NCBI RefSeq assembly: GCF_019097595.1
Contig: NC_080717.1
Span: 1-64,000 of the forward strand
Direction of reading: 5' to 3'
Length of the DNA stretch: 64,000 nt
DNA from: Hemibagrus wyckioides
Taxonomy: Eukaryota > Chordata > Actinopteri > Siluriformes > Bagridae
In this document: positions 1 to 10,006 of the stretch, one piece after another
Position numbering within the stretch: the first letter of the stretch is position 1
Layout: each line of letters opens with the position of its first letter
Position numbers and translations under genes: made by a program
Notes under the pieces: generated by a model
The model's input: the letters and a program-made list of their open reading frames with translations, nothing else
Database searches by the model: none
What the model was told of the DNA's origin: nothing

Positions 1-3000
1 CTAGCCTAGCCTGGCCCTGGCCTGGCCTGGCCTGGCCTGGCCTGGCCTGGCCTGGCCTGGCCTGGCCTGGCCTGGCCTGGCCTGGCCTGGCTGGCCTGGC
101 CTGGCCTGGCCTGGCCTGGCCTGGCCTGGCCTGGCCTGGCCTGGCCTGGCCTGGCCTGGCCTGGCCTGGCCTGGCCTGGCCTGGCCTGGCCTGGCCTGGC
201 CTGGCCTGGCCTGGCCTGGCCTGGCCTGGCCTGGCCTGGCCTGGCCTGGCCTGGCCTGGCCTGGCTGGCCTGGCCTGGCCTGGCCTGGCCTGGCCTGGCC
301 TGGCCTGGCCTGGCCTGGCCTGGCACAGCACAGCCTGGCCTGGCCTGGCCTGGCCTGGCCTGGCCTGGCCTGGCACAGCACAGCACAGCCTGGCCTGGCC
401 TGGCACAGCCTGGCCTGGCCTGGCCTGGCCTGGCCTGGCCTGGCACAGCACAGCACTGGCCTGGCCTGGCCTGGCCTGGCACAGCCTGGCCTGGCACAGC
501 CTGGCCTGGCCTGGCCTGGCACAGCCTGGCCTGGCACAGCACAGCACAGCACAGCACAGCACAGCACAGCCTGGCCTGGCCTGGCACAGCACAGCACAGC
601 CTGGCACAGCACAGCACAGCACAGCACAGCACAGCCTGGCACAGCACAGCACAGCACAGCACAGCACAGCACAGCACAGCACAGCACAGCACAGCACAGC
701 ACAGCACAGCCTGGCACAGCACAGCCTGGCCTGCCAGCCTAGCCTAGCCTGGCCTAGCCTAGCCTGCCTAGCCTAGCCAGCCTAAGCCTGGCCTGGCCTA
801 GCCTAGCCTAGCCTAGCCTGGCCTAGCCTAGCCTAGCCTAGCCTGGCCTAGCCTAGCCTGGCCTGGCCTAGCCTGGCCTAGCCTAGCCTAGCCTAGCCTG
901 GCCTAGCCTGGCCTAGCCTGGCCTAGCCCTAGCCTGGCCTAGCCTAGCCCTGGCCTGAGCCTGGCCTGGCCTGGCCTGGCCTGGCCTGGCCTGGCCTGGC
1001 CTGGCCTGGCCTGGCCTGGCCTGGCCTGGCCTGGCCTGGCCTGGCCTGGCCTGGCCTGGCCTGGCCTGGCCTGGCCTGGCCTGGCCTGGCCTGGCACTGC
1101 CTGGCCTGGCCTGGCCTGGCCTGGCCTGGCCTGGCCTGGCCTGGCCTGGCCTGGCCTGGCCTGGCCTGGCCTGGCCTGGCCTGGCTGGCCTGGCCTGGCC
1201 TGGCCTGGCCTGGCCTGGCCTGGCCTGGCCTGGCCTGGCCTGGCCTGGCCTGGCCTGGCCTGGCCTGGCCTGGCCTGGCCTGGCCTGGCCTGGCCTGGCC
1301 TGGCCTGGCCTGGCCTGGCCTGGCCTGGCCTGGCCTGGCCTGGCCTGGCCTGGCCTGGCCTGGCCTGGCCTGGCCTGGCACAGCACTGGCCTGGCCTGGC
1401 CTGGCACAGCACAGCACAGCACAGCCTGGCACAGCACTGGCACAGCACAGCACAGCACAGCACAGCCTGGCACAGCACAGCTGGCCTGGCACAGCACAGC
1501 ACAGCCTGGCCTGGCACTGGCCTGGCACAGGCACTGGCACTGGCACAGCCTGGCCTGAGCCCACAGCACAGCCTAGCCTAGCCTGGCCTAGCCTGCTGCC
1601 TAGCCTGGCCTGGCCTGAGCCTGGCCTGGCCTAGCCTGGCCTAGCCTGGCCTAGCCTGGCCTGGCCTAGCCTGGCCTGGCCTGGCCTAGCCTGCCTGGCC
1701 TGGCCTGGCCTGGCCTGGCCTGGCCTGGCCTGGCCTGGCCTGGCCTGGCCTGGCCTGGCCTGGCCTGGCCTGGCCTGGCCTGGCCTGGCCTGGCCTGGCC
1801 TGGCCTGGCCTGGCCTGGCCTGGCCTGGCCTGGCCTGGCCTGGCCTGGCCTGGCCTGGCCTGGCCTGGCCTGGCCTGGCCTGGCCTGGCCTGGCCTGGCC
1901 TGGCCTGGCCTGGCCTGGCCTGGCCTGGCCTGGCCTGGCCTGGCCTGGCCTGGCCTGGCCTGGCCTGGCCTGGCCTGGCCTGGCCTGGCCTGGCCTGGCC
2001 TGGCCTGGCCTGGCCTGGCCTGGCCTGGCCTGGCCTGGCCTGGCCTGGCCTGGCCTGGCACAGCCTGGCCTGGCCTGGCCTGGCCTGGCCTGGCCTGGCC
2101 TGGCCTGGCCTGGCCTGGCCTGGCCTGGCACAGCACAGCACTGGCCTGGCACAGCCTGGCCTGGCCTGGCCTGGCCTGGCCTGGCACAGCCTGGCACAGC
2201 ACAGCCTGGCCTGGCCTGGCACAGCACAGCACAGCACAGCCTGGCCTGGCCTGGCCTGGCCTGGCACAGCACAGCCTGGCCTGGCACAGCACAGCACAGC
2301 CTGGCCTGGCCTGGCCTGGCCTGGCCTAGCCTGGCCTGGCCTGGCCTAGCCTAGCCTGGCCTGGCCTGGCCTAGCCTGGCCTGGCCTGGCCTGGCCTAGC
2401 CTGGCCTGGCCTGGCCTGGCCTGGCCTGGCCTAGCCTGGCCTGGCCTGGCCTGGCCTGGCCTGGCCTGGCCTGGCCTGGCCTGGCCTGGCCTGGCCTGGC
2501 CTGGCCTGGCCTGGCCTGGCCTGGCCTGGCCTGGCCTGGCCTGGCCTGGCCTGGCCTGGCCTGGCCTGGCCTGGCCTGGCCTGGCCTGGCCTGGCCTGGC
2601 CTGGCCTGGCCTGGCCTGGCCTGGCCTGGCCTGGCCTGGCCTGAGCCTGGCCTGGCCTGGCCTGGCCTGGCCTGGCCTGGCCTGGCCTGGCCTGGCCTGG
2701 CCTGGCCTGGCCTGGCCTGGCCTGGCCTGGCCTGGCCTGGCCTGGCCTGGCCTGGCCTGGCCTGGCCTGGCCTGGCCTGGCCTGGCCTGGCCTGGCCTGG
2801 CCTGGCCTGGCCTGGCCTGCCTGGCCTGGCCTGGCCTGGCCTGGCCTGGCCTGGCCTGGCCTGGCCTGGCCTGGCCTGGCCTGGCCTGGCCTGGCCTGGC
2901 CTGGCCTGGCCTGGCCTGGCCTGGCCTGGCCTGGCCTGGCCTGGCCTGGCCTGGCCTGGCCTGGCCTGGCCTGGCCTGGCCTGGCCTGGCCTGGCCTGGC

Positions 3001-4190
3001 CTGGCCTGGCCTGGCCTGGCCTGGCCTGGCCTGGCCTGGCCTGGCCTGGCCTGGCCTGGCCTGGCCTGGCCTGGCCTGGCCTGGCCTGGCCTGGCCTGGC
3101 CCTGGCCTGGCCTGGCCTGGCCTGGCCTGGCCTGGCCTGGCCTGGCCTGGCCTGGCCTGGCCTGGCCTGGCCTGGCCTGGCCTGGCCTGGCCTGGCCTGG
3201 CCTGGCCTGGCCTGGCCTGGCCTGGCCTGGCCTGGCCTGGCCTGGCCTGGCCTGGCCTGGCCTGGCCTGGCCTGGCCTGGCCTGGCCTGGCCTGGCCTGG
3301 CCTGGCCTGGCCTGGCCTGGCCTGGCCTGGCCTGGCCTGGCCTGGCCTGGCCTGGCCTGGCCTGGCCTGGCCTGGCCTGGCCTGGCCTGGCCTGGCCTGG
3401 CCTGGCCTGGCCTGGCCTGGCCTGGCCTGGCCTGGCCTGGCCTGGCCTGGCCTGGCCTGGCCTGGCCTGGCCTGGCCTGGCCTGGCCTGGCCTGGCCTGG
3501 CCTGGCCTGGCCTGGCCTGGCCTGGCCTGGCCTGGCCTGGCCTGGCCTGGCCTGGCCTGGCCTGGCCTGGCCTGGCCTGGCCTGGCCTGGCACAGCACAG
3601 CACAGCACAGCACAGCCTGGCCTGGCACAGCCTGGCCTGGCCTGGCCTGGCCTGGCCTGGCCTGGCCTGGCCTGGCCTGGCCTGGCCTGGCCTGGCCTGG
3701 CCTGGCCTGGCCTGGCCTGGCCTGGCCTGGCCTGGCCTGGCCTGGCCTGGCCTGGCCTGGCCTGGCCTGGCCTGGCCTGGCCTGGCCTGGCCTGGCCTGG
3801 CCTGGCCTGGCTGGCCTGGCCTGGCCTGGCCTGGCCTGGCCTGGCCTGGCCTGGCCTGGCCTGGCCTGGCCTGGCCTGGCCTGGCCTGGCCTGGCCTGGC
3901 CTGGCCTGGCCTGGCCTGGCCTGGCCTGGCCTGGCCTGGCCTGGCCTGGCCTGGCCTGGCCTGGCCTGGCCTGGCCTGGCCTGGCCTGGCCTGGCCTGGC
4001 CTGGCCTGGCCTGGCCTGGCCTGGCCTGGCACAGCCTGGCCTGGCCTGGCCTGGCCTGGCCTGGCCTGGCCTGGCCTGGCCTGGCCTGGCCTGGCCTGGC
4101 CTGGCCCCTGGCCTGGCCTGGCCTGGCCTGGCCAGGCCTGGCCTGACCACCTGGCCTGGCCTGGCCTGGCCACAGCCTGGCCTGCCTGGC
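1..4190. repeat. Pentanucleotide satellite array (CTGGC/ACAGC/CTAGC)
   Basis: About 4.2 kb of nearly uninterrupted 5-bp units, mainly CTGGC on the + strand. ACAGC units come in runs (about 323-720, 1378-1540, 2059-2300, 3590-3630) and CTAGC units in others (about 738-960, 1572-1690, 2325-2440). Occasional 4- or 6-bp units shift the register, for example near 92, 264, 1185, 2817 and 3810. Because 5 and 3 share no factor, a stop-free run is open in all three frames and encodes the same pentapeptide (Ala-Arg-Pro-Gly-Gln on the minus strand). The long minus-strand ORFs here, up to 584 codons, are therefore artefacts of composition. CTAGC units bring in the TAG stops. No gene is supported. Location beside telomere-like repeats suggests a subtelomeric satellite. 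Confidence 0.97.
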
Positions 4191-4292
4191 CTAACCTGGC
4201 CTAAGCCTAGCCTAACCTAACCTGCCTAACCCTACCCTAACCCTAACCATAACCCTAACCCTAACCCTAGCCCTAGCCCTAACCCTAACTTA
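4185..4292. repeat. Degenerate telomeric (CCCTAA)n tract
   Basis: After the satellite come mixed CCTAA, CCTAAG and CCTGC units (4185-4230), then recognisable CCCTAA hexamers with CCCTAG and CCATAA variants to 4292. The vertebrate telomere repeat is TTAGGG. The C-rich strand runs 5'->3' here, which places the chromosome terminus to the left. A further CCCTAACCCTAAC copy sits at 4388-4400. The tract is short and mutated, so it is an interstitial or subtelomeric remnant, not a live telomere. Confidence 0.9.
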
Positions 4293-4299
4293 TGATGCA

Positions 4300-5210
4300 A
4301 TTCTGTTTAAGATAATGCGTAAATGTAAGTCATATGCACAACACTAAAAACTGTTCTTTGCCACTCACCTGTTTAATTGATTCCTTGCCCTAACCCTAAC
4401 TCCATCATGGGATTTGTTGATGATGGAGAGTGGACAGTGGTGCATCATGGGAAACATGGTCGTGTCCACATGCACAACACTATAAAACAGCCACACAGCC
4501 TTTATCCCAGAAATGACACACAATTCAATGTGTCTATAATCTTCTATACAAACTTTACTACGAGTACAACTTTCCAAAAAATTAACCACAGAACATATAC
4601 CAGACTACTCCAAATGGTCTGAAACGTGCTGCTAAACAATTTCTACATGAACGATTTGGGTCATGACACGGTGAAATTTGGGCTCCCATTCATTTTCAAT
4701 GGGAACATAATTTGGGGTCAAGCTTTCCAACGGTACCAGCCACGTCTCTCTAACCCAGCCAGAGTCTTCTGTTTCTCCTTTCCCCATGACCTCATTTCTA
4801 AAATACTTATAAAATTACATTGTAACTGCACTGGAGTGTATAGTGTTAATGATGGACTTTTATTTTGAAATCAAGATGGCTGACTATAGGTTGATCAACC
4901 AACCAGTGACTGCCACATCATACCCTCCTCTTGGGGGGAAAAACAAGGCTCCAGGTGAAGCTGCTTCTGAGGTGCAACCTATCCACCAGTCACACCTTAC
5001 CTTTCAGAATAACCACACCTTCATTCACACACACTTGGGTATAAAAGTAGGCCTAGCACCCCACTCCAGTTAGTAATCCTCTGAGGAAGCATTGTTTTTA
5101 TGTGAAATGTTAGGATTTTAAAGGAATCTCTTTTACTGCAGGCCTTGTTCTGCAGATTTTCTTAAAAGAATTTTAAAGGAAAAATACCAATAAAGTTTGT
5201 TTTTTAATCT
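4300..5210. other. Non-coding block upstream of the SGNH ORF
   Basis: About 900 bp of AT-leaning DNA between the telomeric tract and the first candidate exon. The short ORFs at 4377-4622, 4626-4868 and 4843-5073 have no recognisable domain and overlap ORFs on the opposite strand, so I do not call them genes. The block contains a TATA-like element near 5040 and an AATAAA at about 5189. It may be the 5' region of a repeat that carries the downstream ORF. Confidence 0.4.
5040..5047 (+). promoter_or_regulatory. TATA-like element
   Basis: TATAAAAG follows a GC-containing stretch and lies about 600 bp upstream of the region where the SGNH reading frame opens. It matches the eukaryotic TATA consensus. 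Its use as a promoter for the downstream ORF is inference; such motifs occur by chance in AT-rich DNA. Confidence 0.3.
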
Positions 5211-5213
5211 ACA

Positions 5214-5333
5214 CAGGGGAAGACGAACAGCACCAAAGAAAAAGAAAAATACCAAGCCAACCAATCCAACAAGAAGAAGGAGCCCACCATCAAAAAGGTT
5301 TACTTACCTGTTTTCAGAAGAAGACTAAGGGGG
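5214..5333 (+). CDS. Candidate lysine/arginine-rich exon (uncertain)
   Basis: A short open frame reads into a very basic peptide with the runs APKKKKN and PTRRRSPPSKR, and stops in FSEED. It resembles a nuclear-localisation or nucleic-acid-binding tail, but no family is recognised. CAAAAAG followed by GTTTAC at about 5298 could serve as a weak 5' splice site leading toward the acceptor-like TTTATACAG near 5655. If so, this could be an upstream exon of the SGNH protein. Chance occurrence in A-rich DNA is quite possible. A similar lysine-rich stretch followed by the same TTTACTTACCTG sequence occurs near 7640-7775. Confidence 0.2.
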
Positions 5334-5786
5334 ACTTACCTTTTTTTCTTGTTTTACCAACTTTTTTGAGTTGGCTTGAGGGACCTTGACCACTTTCACC
5401 ACACTTCAGATCATCTGCTTTTGTCTATGGGTGGAGTTCAAACCCAACAATATCTCAGTAGAGTAAGTTGGGTAAGGACTTTGACATTTTATTAGTGTTT
5501 CTTTTACCTGTTATCTTAAAAATATGATTACCTTGCAGAACAGGTTTGCTGTTTTGAGAGACCAATGTTCACCTGGAGATGGGGCTCACACATAGACATC
5601 TAGACAGCTTACTTTTGACAAAATCCTCTGTAAAACATATTTCAAGTTTATACAGGCACATCATCATATGCAAGTCACCCAACATTCATTAGACACACTT
5701 TTCCTCCAGGTATATTTAGGCAAGTCAAAAAACTTGCCCAATTCATTAAACCATCTTCACCTAGTAATATCACAACAGAGGAAATT

Positions 5787-7040
5787 ATGAACAACACAGA
5801 GAACTGGATGTACACCAACATGGTCATTTTGAAAGAACATTACACTACAGTCACAGATAATCTAATGAAACACATACATGGGTTTAGAGATTTGGAGTGG
5901 CAAGTGGCAGTGAAGTGGGCTCGAAATAGATTTAAACACAAATTAACTGAAAATACATTGACCTTTTCCAAACAACTCATTTCTAATAAGCAGTCCACTT
6001 TTCAGGACAAGAAGAGCCCATCTTCACATGCCACTACACTCCATAAGGTCAACTCTCCACGGGTCCAGGCCCATAACATATCACCTGAATATAATACCAA
6101 ACATTCCAGATCAGTTTCATCTTCACTTACATCTTCTACTTTTGTTACAGTTAAACCTATGCAGAAACCAGTTACAGTTCAAGCTTTGGTTCATCATAGC
6201 GAGGTAAGCCTGGTATTCCCAACCATAGTTACACCTACCACAGTTAATGACATTAACCCTGATAATTCTTCTCACTTTAGAACTGTGACTACATCTGGGG
6301 AGAGTGATGGGGACATGGATAAAGCCACTGCTGCACAGAAAGGGATAAGGATGATGGGGTATAACAAAGAGAGATCTTCTCCAGCCAAATCCCAATCTGA
6401 ATCCCCCTTCAAAACTAAAAGTGAATTGGCAGCAGGGGCTGAATCCTTTAGAGTGTCCTCTGACTCCTTAGACGAGCAACTCCTAGACAACATCTCACTT
6501 AGAGACACACCAGACAGACACATCAATACTGATAGAAAATCAATAGACTGGTCCATTATCATTCACAAACCGATTGTTTTCATAGGAGACTCTAATCTTA
6601 GCCGCATCTCTAGCCTCAGATACAACAATGTACAAGTAGATAGCTTCCCGGGGGCCAATTTCCTGCATTTGTCCAAAATTTTACAGAAATTACAGGTACA
6701 TCCACATACAGAACACATTGTCTTAGCAGCAGGTATCAATAATAGGCAACAGCAACCCTACAAAACTGCCATAAAACAATTACAAGGCCTGTGGAGAGTG
6801 GCCAAAACAGCCTTTCCTAATGCCATGATTTATACACCCATCATTCAATTTTCAGATTTTTTGCCACGGCAGGAGCAGCAGAACCTGGAGATAATCAATA
6901 GATATATTGAGCCTCATGGGACCCCATTGTTCGGGATCAACAAACTTCTCTTTAATGTTGAAAAAGATTGCATACACTGGACTACTCGAACAGCTCAGAT
7001 GATTTTTGATCTTTGGACGGATGATATGCATCTTGATTAA
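5787..7040 (+). CDS. SGNH/GDSL-hydrolase-domain protein of a probable repeat family
   Basis: A 417-codon ORF with three parts: a helical-looking N-terminus containing WQVAVKWARNRF (residues 39-49), a Ser/Thr/Lys-rich disordered middle (about 60-255), and a C-terminal esterase domain. The SGNH blocks are all visible: GDSN with the nucleophile Ser269, the block II glycine in SFPGANF (Gly289), GINN in block III (Asn318), and D394-x-x-H397 as the base pair. SGNH proteins are serine esterases, and such domains occur in several retroelements. The same frame stays open upstream to about 5638 without another strong ATG and reads like coding (HPTFIRHTFPPG), so the ATG at 5787 may be internal and an upstream exon may join at an acceptor near 5655. 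I recall similar ORFs repeated in other fish genomes, usually uncharacterised. Substrate is unknown. Confidence 0.7.
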   Translation: MNNTENWMYTNMVILKEHYTTVTDNLMKHIHGFRDLEWQVAVKWARNRFKHKLTENTLTFSKQLISNKQSTFQDKKSPSSHATTLHKVNSPRVQAHNISPEYNTKHSRSVSSSLTSSTFVTVKPMQKPVTVQALVHHSEVSLVFPTIVTPTTVNDINPDNSSHFRTVTTSGESDGDMDKATAAQKGIRMMGYNKERSSPAKSQSESPFKTKSELAAGAESFRVSSDSLDEQLLDNISLRDTPDRHINTDRKSIDWSIIIHKPIVFIGDSNLSRISSLRYNNVQVDSFPGANFLHLSKILQKLQVHPHTEHIVLAAGINNRQQQPYKTAIKQLQGLWRVAKTAFPNAMIYTPIIQFSDFLPRQEQQNLEIINRYIEPHGTPLFGINKLLFNVEKDCIHWTTRTAQMIFDLWTDDMHLD

Positions 7041-7620
7041 TAACATTTAAACATTATCTTATGATTGAATGAGAGGTTTAAATGGTTGGTCTAGGGTTAG
7101 GGTTTCTGGTGGTTTCCGGTGGGACTCAATAATTAAGGTGAGTTTACACTCAATAAAGGTTATCAATGTTATCCTAACTGTAAGTTCATCATTGACTCCT
7201 ATTCACTCGTGCAGTGCAGACCTGTGGGATTCTTCCTTGGTCACCAGCAATAATACGCTGTTATAGTTATTGATTGTAGTATTATTAATTATTATTTATA
7301 ATATTAAGATTTATATAGGAAACCTTATTAGAGATTGAGAACCCTTTTTTCTTTCTGTTTTTGATTTGTGGTGTAACATGTGAGCACTTTATCTAGCACT
7401 TATTTTTTAGCACTTATTACTTAAGCACTTAAATCTCTAGTAGGATGTTCCTTAATTATAATTGAAAATAAATTTAAATATTCAAATTACTTTTCATTAA
7501 GTATTTTTGCCACTTGCTTTTTTTTCAGGTTTTCCTTTAGTCCTTTTCATAACCTAACCCCAACTCCTAACCCTAATTCCTAACCCCAAATCCTAATCCA
7601 GCCAGTGCCGCCCAGGTCCA
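7041..7620. other. AT-rich region with telomere-like motifs
   Basis: Non-coding. It contains GGGTTAGGGTTT at about 7094-7105 (TTAGGG orientation) and a degenerate CCTAACCCCAACTCCTAACC-type tract at about 7553-7600 (CCCTAA orientation). The small ORF at 7069-7266 lies across the first of these and has no domain. Together with the tract at 4236-4400, telomere-like sequence lies on both sides of the SGNH ORF. Confidence 0.5.
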
Positions 7621-8040
7621 GATCAGTCATCTGCTGATGTTCTCTAACTGAGTCAACCGCCAACCTAAAAAGGAAAAAACAGAAGGGTAAAGTAAAAGGA
7701 AGAAAGTCATTGAACCCAAAAACAAGCCACAAACAGTGAAAAAAGCCAAACAAAGAAAAGTAATTTACTTACCTGTTTGTAATACTTACTTATCCTGAAA
7801 AGAAGAAATGTGTAGAATACTTACCTGGAAAAAAGGAAAAGGCCATGTTGAATTACCTAAAGGAAAGAAGGAAAAATAAAGCACAATTTTGTGGAGATAA
7901 AAAGTAAAAAATACTTACCTGTTGATGGAAAAAAGGTCATTGAACTGAAAAATAAAGCACTATTTTCTGGAAATAAAAAGTAAGGTTAGGGTAGTAGTCA
8001 TTGTACCTTTAAAAAACCTATCCCTAATTTCACTAAGTTT
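7620..8040. repeat. A-rich block with internal duplication and repeated ACTTACCTG motif
   Basis: Two imperfect copies of an A-rich unit containing AAATAAAGCAC and GATAAAAAGTAA lie at about 7873-7908 and 7946-7983. ACTTACCTG occurs at 7767-7775, 7819-7827 and 7913-7921, and also at 5302-5310, with ACTTACCTT at 5334-5342. Its reverse complement CAGGTAAGT is the ideal U1-type 5' splice site. A further telomere-like GGTTAGGGT lies at 7983-7991. No ORF is supported here. Confidence 0.5.
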
Positions 8041-8164
8041 TTTCTAGATTTCTATCCTAGATCCAATCCCAGATCATAACTTTTTTTATAAAATCATTAT
8101 TAGCTGATAGTACCACATAACATTCTCATTCCAAATGCTTTTTAAATCACTAGTTTTATTTGCT

Positions 8165-9498
8165 AACTGATAAAACTAGTCAGTATCTGGTGTGACCACC
8201 ATTTGCCTCATGCAGTGCAACACATCTCCTTTGCATAGAGTTGATCAGGTTGTTGATTTTGGCCTGTGGAATGTTGGTCCACTCTTCTTCAATGGCTGTG
8301 TGAAGTTGCTGGATATTGGCAGGAACTGGAACACACTCTTGTATATGCCGATCCAGAGCATCCCAAACATGCTCAATCAGTGACATGTCTGGTGAGTATG
8401 CTGGCCATGCAAGAAGTGGGATGTTTTCAGCTTCCAAGAATTGTGTACAGATCCTTGCAACATGGGACCATGCATTATCAGGCTGCAACATGAGGTGATG
8501 GTCGTGGATGAATAGCACAACAATGGGCCTCAGGATCTCGTCATGGTATCTCTGTGCATTCAAAATGCCATCAATAAAATGCACCTGTGTTCGTTGTCCA
8601 TAACATATGCCTGTCCATACCATAACCCCACCGCAACCATGAGCCACTCCATCCACAACATTGACATCAGCAAACCGCTCACCCACATGACACCATGCAT
8701 GCTGTCTGCCATCTGCCCTGTACAGTGAAAACCGGGATTCATCCGTGAAGAGAACACCTCTCCAAAGTGCCAGACGCCATCGAATTTGAGCATTTGCCCA
8801 CTTGAGTCAGTTACAATGATGAACTGCAGTCAGGTCGAGACCCCGATGAGGACGACGAGCATGCAGATGAGCTTCCCTGAGACAGTTTCTGACAGTTTGT
8901 GCAGAAATCCTTTGGTTATGCAAACCGATTGTTGCAGCAGCTGTCCAGGTGGCTGGTCTCAGATGATCTTGGAGGTGAAGATGCTGGATGTGGAGGTCCT
9001 GGGCTGGTGTGGTTACACGTGGTCTGCGGTTGTGAGGCCGGTTGGATGTACCGCCAAATTCTCTGAAACGCCTTTGGAGACGGCTTATGGTAGAGAAATG
9101 AACATTCAATTCATGGGCAACAGCTCTGGTAGACATTCTTGCATTCTCTTCATCATGCCAATTGCACGCGCCCTCAAAACTTGCGACATCTGTGGCATTG
9201 TGCTGTGTGATAAAACTGCACATTTTAGAGTGGCCTTTTATTGTGGGCAACCTAAGGCACACTTGTGCAATAATCATGCTGTCTAATCAGCATCTTGATA
9301 GGCCACACTTGTGAGGTGGATGGATTACCTCGGCACTGGGTGGACTGCTCACTAAAACAGATTTAGACAGATCTGTGAACAATATTTGAGAGAAACAGGC
9401 CTTTTGTGTACATAGAAAAAGTCTTAGATCTTTCAGTTCAGCTCATGAAAAATGGGGGCAAAAACAAGTGTTGCATTTTATAATTTTGTTCAGTGTAG
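8165..9498 (-). mobile_element. Tc1-like DNA transposon (right end intact, left TIR not visible)
   Basis: A teleost Tc1/mariner-type element on the minus strand. The right end reads out in TTTTGTTCAGTG followed by TA at 9497-9498, the expected target dinucleotide. The transposase stop codon lies at 8180. I could not find a matching inverted repeat on the left, so that end is probably eroded or truncated. The right boundary directly abuts L2 endonuclease sequence (9499 on), consistent with insertion beside or into that L2. Confidence 0.85.
8180..9277 (-). pseudogene. Tc1 transposase with one nonsense codon
   Basis: The ORFs at 8807-9277 and 8180-8686 are in the same frame. Between them the frame reads through the expected catalytic region (FTDESRFSLYR) and is interrupted only by a TGA at 8807-8809. 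The N-terminal part carries the helix-turn-helix DNA-binding region (MSTRAVAHELNVHFSTISR). The DDE triad is visible: D in FTDESRF, D in LQPDNAW, and E in SPDMSLIEHVWD. Exactly 34 residues separate the last two, as in the DD34E Tc1 group. The protein would excise and reinsert the element at TA sites in the nucleus. The stop fits a CGA-to-TGA change, a common CpG decay mutation. As it stands, no full protein can be made. Confidence 0.9.
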
Positions 9499-10006
9499 TT
9501 TCGACGCACCATGTCTTACCGAAACCTGGCCTAGACCAAATGAATACATTGGCCTAAATGAGTCTACTCTGTCCTGTTGGATTACAAATTTATAAAATGT
9601 TAAATCTAGGTTTCAACGTAATAATAGTATATGAACTGAAAAAGTTATGTACATTGGGTTTTACGTTTTAAGGTAAAGATGATGACATTCTAAGAAGATC
9701 AAGTCTGGCGGCCCAGGTGTCTGAGACATTAACCTTTTGTCTGTATGTACTTCCTGACCACCGGGCAGGGTCCCAGGTTAAATGTGAATGCTAATCTCAA
9801 GGTCAGGCTGTGTCTTTGTCTCTATGATAATGTGAAGGTCTGGGTGATACTGTCAGGCTGATTGGATTAGCACCTATGCATTTGAACAACACTGTTATGC
9901 TGATGAGATCAGGGCTGGGGAAATTCCGTTACTGGGCTGATTCCTGTACTGCAGTTGCATGCTTTGTTTAGATTGTCTCCACTTCTATGTATCTCTCCCC
10001 CTGGAA

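Noticed and set aside
1..4173. Very long minus-strand ORFs (up to 584 codons) made of Ala-Arg-Pro-Gly-Gln repeats
   Set aside because: They follow from a 5-bp satellite without stop codons, open in all frames; composition, not coding.
1..4190. CRISPR-like array
   Set aside because: Pure 5-bp tandem units with no spacers, in a eukaryotic context.
4236..4292. A functional telomere
   Set aside because: Too short and mutated, and followed on the distal side by 4 kb of satellite; treated as subtelomeric remnant.
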